Made by a program: the position numbers and the translations under genes. The notes beneath the pieces are model-generated. The model made no database searches, had not been told where the DNA came from, and was given only the letters and a program-made list of their open reading frames with translations. Below, piece after piece: positions 5,510 to 7,010 of a stretch of DNA of 7,010 nt. The stretch comes from Bacteroidales bacterium (GTDB lineage: Bacteria; Bacteroidota; Bacteroidia; Bacteroidales; UBA3824). Each line of letters begins with the position of its first letter. Positions within the stretch are counted from its first letter, which is position 1. The stretch spans positions 1 to 7,010 of the forward strand of contig JAEEXW010000149.1 of NCBI GenBank assembly GCA_016287995.1, written 5' to 3'.

Positions 5510-6123
5510 AAAAGCAAAAGACATTTCGCGAAAAGTTAGACATTTGGCATAGATGGAATAGGCATACGGGCTTGTATTCGTTTATGGGCAAAATAATTGT
5601 AAAACTCTTGATTATAATTGCGTTAATTGTTGGGACTGTATTGGTTTTGAACCATTATTTCAATCTTTCAAAAATCATAGAGGATTACATTTTTAGTCAT
5701 GACACGCCCGGTGTTTTAACTCTGTTTTTGATTTCGGAATCGTTTTTGGGCTGGATTCCGCCAGACCTTTTTATTATGTGGTCTGACAAATTCAACTCGC
5801 CGTTTGTTTGGTTGACAATCCTCGGCACAATTTCTTATATAGGCGGTATCAACGCTTATTTTATCGGTAAAATAGCACTCAAATTTCCGAAATTCCGCGC
5901 TTGGCTCGAAAACCGTAACGCAGAGTTTTTTGTCAGAATCCAAAAATGGGGCGGTATAATCATAATCCTCGCCGCATTGTTTCCGCTGCCTTTTGCAACA
6001 ACAACGTTAGCGGCGGGAATGGTAAAATATCCGCTCAAACAAACTCTGCTTTACGGACTTACGCGCTATATAAGATTTTATCTTTACGGAGTTTTGATTT
6101 TTTTTGGTATGGACAAACTCTAA
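5506..6123 (+). CDS. DedA/VTT-family (SNARE-associated-like) inner-membrane protein
   Basis: The ATG overlaps the waaA stop as ATGA (5506-5509), so translation is probably coupled. After a basic cytoplasmic start there is a membrane helix at about 29-49, a segment with the re-entrant-loop look of the family (LFLISESFLGWIPPDLFIMWS, 73-93, with E78, G82, P85 and P86), a helix at about 99-121, a second re-entrant-like block (KWGGIIIILAALFPLPFATTTLAAGM, 147-172) followed by R187 and R190, and a last helix at 181-203. This matches the VTT domain (PF09335) of DedA and YqaA-type proteins, some of which move phospholipids or undecaprenyl phosphate across the membrane. The canonical arginine of the FxxRFxPxxR motif is not evident (FPLPFATTTLAAG instead), so it is a divergent, YqaA-like member. 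The link to waaA suggests a role in envelope lipid handling. Confidence 0.8.
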   Translation: MKKQKTFREKLDIWHRWNRHTGLYSFMGKIIVKLLIIIALIVGTVLVLNHYFNLSKIIEDYIFSHDTPGVLTLFLISESFLGWIPPDLFIMWSDKFNSPFVWLTILGTISYIGGINAYFIGKIALKFPKFRAWLENRNAEFFVRIQKWGGIIIILAALFPLPFATTTLAAGMVKYPLKQTLLYGLTRYIRFYLYGVLIFFGMDKL

Positions 6124-7010
6124 TAACTTATCTTGTTGCTGTTAGCATCTAAGTTTAGCATTTGAAAACCCGTATTGGAGACTCCGATAGTTTTTAACGA
6201 CGGCATTTTGCCAATGGCAACCGGAAATTCTGCTATATGATTGTAGCAAAAATTTAGATTTCTCAAATTTGTAAGGTTTGAGATTTCGTCCGGTACTTCT
6301 GAAATGTCGTTTGAAGAGAGATTGAGGTCTAATAATTTGCTGAGAGAAAACAATTCGTTAGGCATTACTGCAATACGGTTTTCGCTTAGTAGTAAATGTG
6401 TTAGATTTTTTAACTGCGAAATTTCCTTAGGAATTGTAGTGATACCGCATTTTGACATCGAAAGTCTTTTTAAAGAAGTTAGCGACAAAACAGCAGGCTC
6501 TATTTTTTTTACGGGACATTCGTCCATATAAAGGATTGCTAATTTTGATAAACCGGCAATACTTTGAACCGTGGAAATTTTGTTGCCCGAAATGCACAAG
6601 ATTTCAAGTGATGGAAGTTTTCCTAACTGCGCAGGCAAAACGGTTATTTTATTGAACGATAAGTCCAATTCAATCAAGTTGTTAAGGTTGTTGATTTTAG
6701 AATCTACATTAGGTATAAGATTTGCTGCGAGATTAAGATATTCCAACTTGTCTAACTCTGTAACAGCCTTTGGAAATTCCGTCAAATGATTGCTGCCCAA
6801 AGAGAGAACTTTCAATTTTTTTAAATCGGAAATCTTTTGGGGGATAGTTGTAATATTATTACCGTCAGCATATAGCATTGTAAGATTTGTGATAGAGTAT
6901 AGTGCTTCCGGCAGAGACGAGAGTTTGTTGTTCTGCAAATAAATCACTTCCAAATTAGTTAAATTACTTACTTCTTGGGCAATACTTGTCATACCCTGTC
7001 CGCTCAAATC
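6120..7010 (-). CDS. leucine-rich-repeat protein, C-terminal part (start lies beyond right edge)
   Basis: The frame is open to the last base, where it reads DLSGQGMTSI, itself a repeat unit, so the N-terminus is missing; the visible 296 residues are the C-terminal part. They hold about twelve leucine-rich repeats of almost constant 23-residue period, of the form LxxLxLxxNxIxxLPxxIxxLxN (for example L-E-V-I-Y-L-Q-N-N-K-L-S-S-L-P; LIELDLSFNKITVLP; LLDLNLSSNDISEVP). One unit (LEILCISGNKISTV...) is 22 residues long, and two adjacent units carry cysteine in place of the asparagine ladder (MDECPVKKI, MSKCGITTI). The chain ends with an irregular capping repeat (LKTIGVSNTGFQMLNLDANSN). Such arrays bind proteins or other ligands; partner, cell location and any additional N-terminal domain cannot be told. 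The stop codon overlaps that of the convergent VTT gene by 3 bases. Confidence 0.92.
   Translation of the reverse strand, partial: DLSGQGMTSIAQEVSNLTNLEVIYLQNNKLSSLPEALYSITNLTMLYADGNNITTIPQKISDLKKLKVLSLGSNHLTEFPKAVTELDKLEYLNLAANLIPNVDSKINNLNNLIELDLSFNKITVLPAQLGKLPSLEILCISGNKISTVQSIAGLSKLAILYMDECPVKKIEPAVLSLTSLKRLSMSKCGITTIPKEISQLKNLTHLLLSENRIAVMPNELFSLSKLLDLNLSSNDISEVPDEISNLTNLRNLNFCYNHIAEFPVAIGKMPSLKTIGVSNTGFQMLNLDANSNKISY

Overview
The window looks like chromosomal DNA of a Bacteroidota bacterium, probably Bacteroidales. The signs are: three exact matches to the Bacteroides -7 promoter box TAnnTTTG just upstream of plus-strand genes (932-939, 3619-3626, 4247-4254); mostly SD-less starts; a GH95-type fucosidase lipoprotein; a secreted FISUMP-like protein of the kind expanded in gut Bacteroidales; and a Kdo transferase (WaaA), which implies a Gram-negative outer membrane. 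No RNA gene, CRISPR array or recognisable transposase/integrase was seen.

Layout. (1) 1-773, minus strand, GC-rich: a small conserved two-helix membrane protein (483-773), then the N-terminal 130 codons of a GH95 alpha-L-fucosidase-like lipoprotein (1-390) that leaves the window at the left edge. (2) 880-2478: an ATPase cassette. A DUF234-type AAA ATPase gene (965-2385) is bracketed by two nearly identical 57-bp direct repeats (880-936 and 2422-2478, two mismatches), each of which is itself a long palindrome with 19-20 bp arms. The gene is split by a -1-type frameshift near an A7 tract (1784-1790), inside its predicted winged-helix domain. (3) 2494-3309, minus: a secreted FISUMP-like protein with a terminator-like stem-loop in its leader (3341-3385). 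(4) 3310-3650: a non-coding region with that stem-loop, a C7 tract and a plus-strand promoter. (5) 3651-4217, plus: a lipoprotein of unknown function. (6) 4274-6123, plus: waaA and a DedA/VTT-type membrane protein, overlapping by ATGA and so translationally coupled. (7) 6120-7010, minus: the C-terminal part of a leucine-rich-repeat protein whose stop codon overlaps the stop of the VTT gene.

How the genes may work together. waaA (Kdo addition to lipid A) and the VTT protein form a clear envelope-biogenesis pair. The fucosidase lipoprotein, the FISUMP-like protein and the 188-residue lipoprotein are envelope or exported proteins, probably concerned with glycan use and surface functions, but nothing here ties them to one another. 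The ATPase cassette is the stand-out: palindromic repeats at both ends, a promoter whose -33 box lies in the left palindrome's loop, and an encoded protein with ATPase, winged-helix and PD-(D/E)XK-like parts. This suggests either an autoregulated operator plus a duplicated terminator copy, or a repeat-bounded mobile or recombining unit. The GC content drops sharply near position 780, immediately before this cassette.
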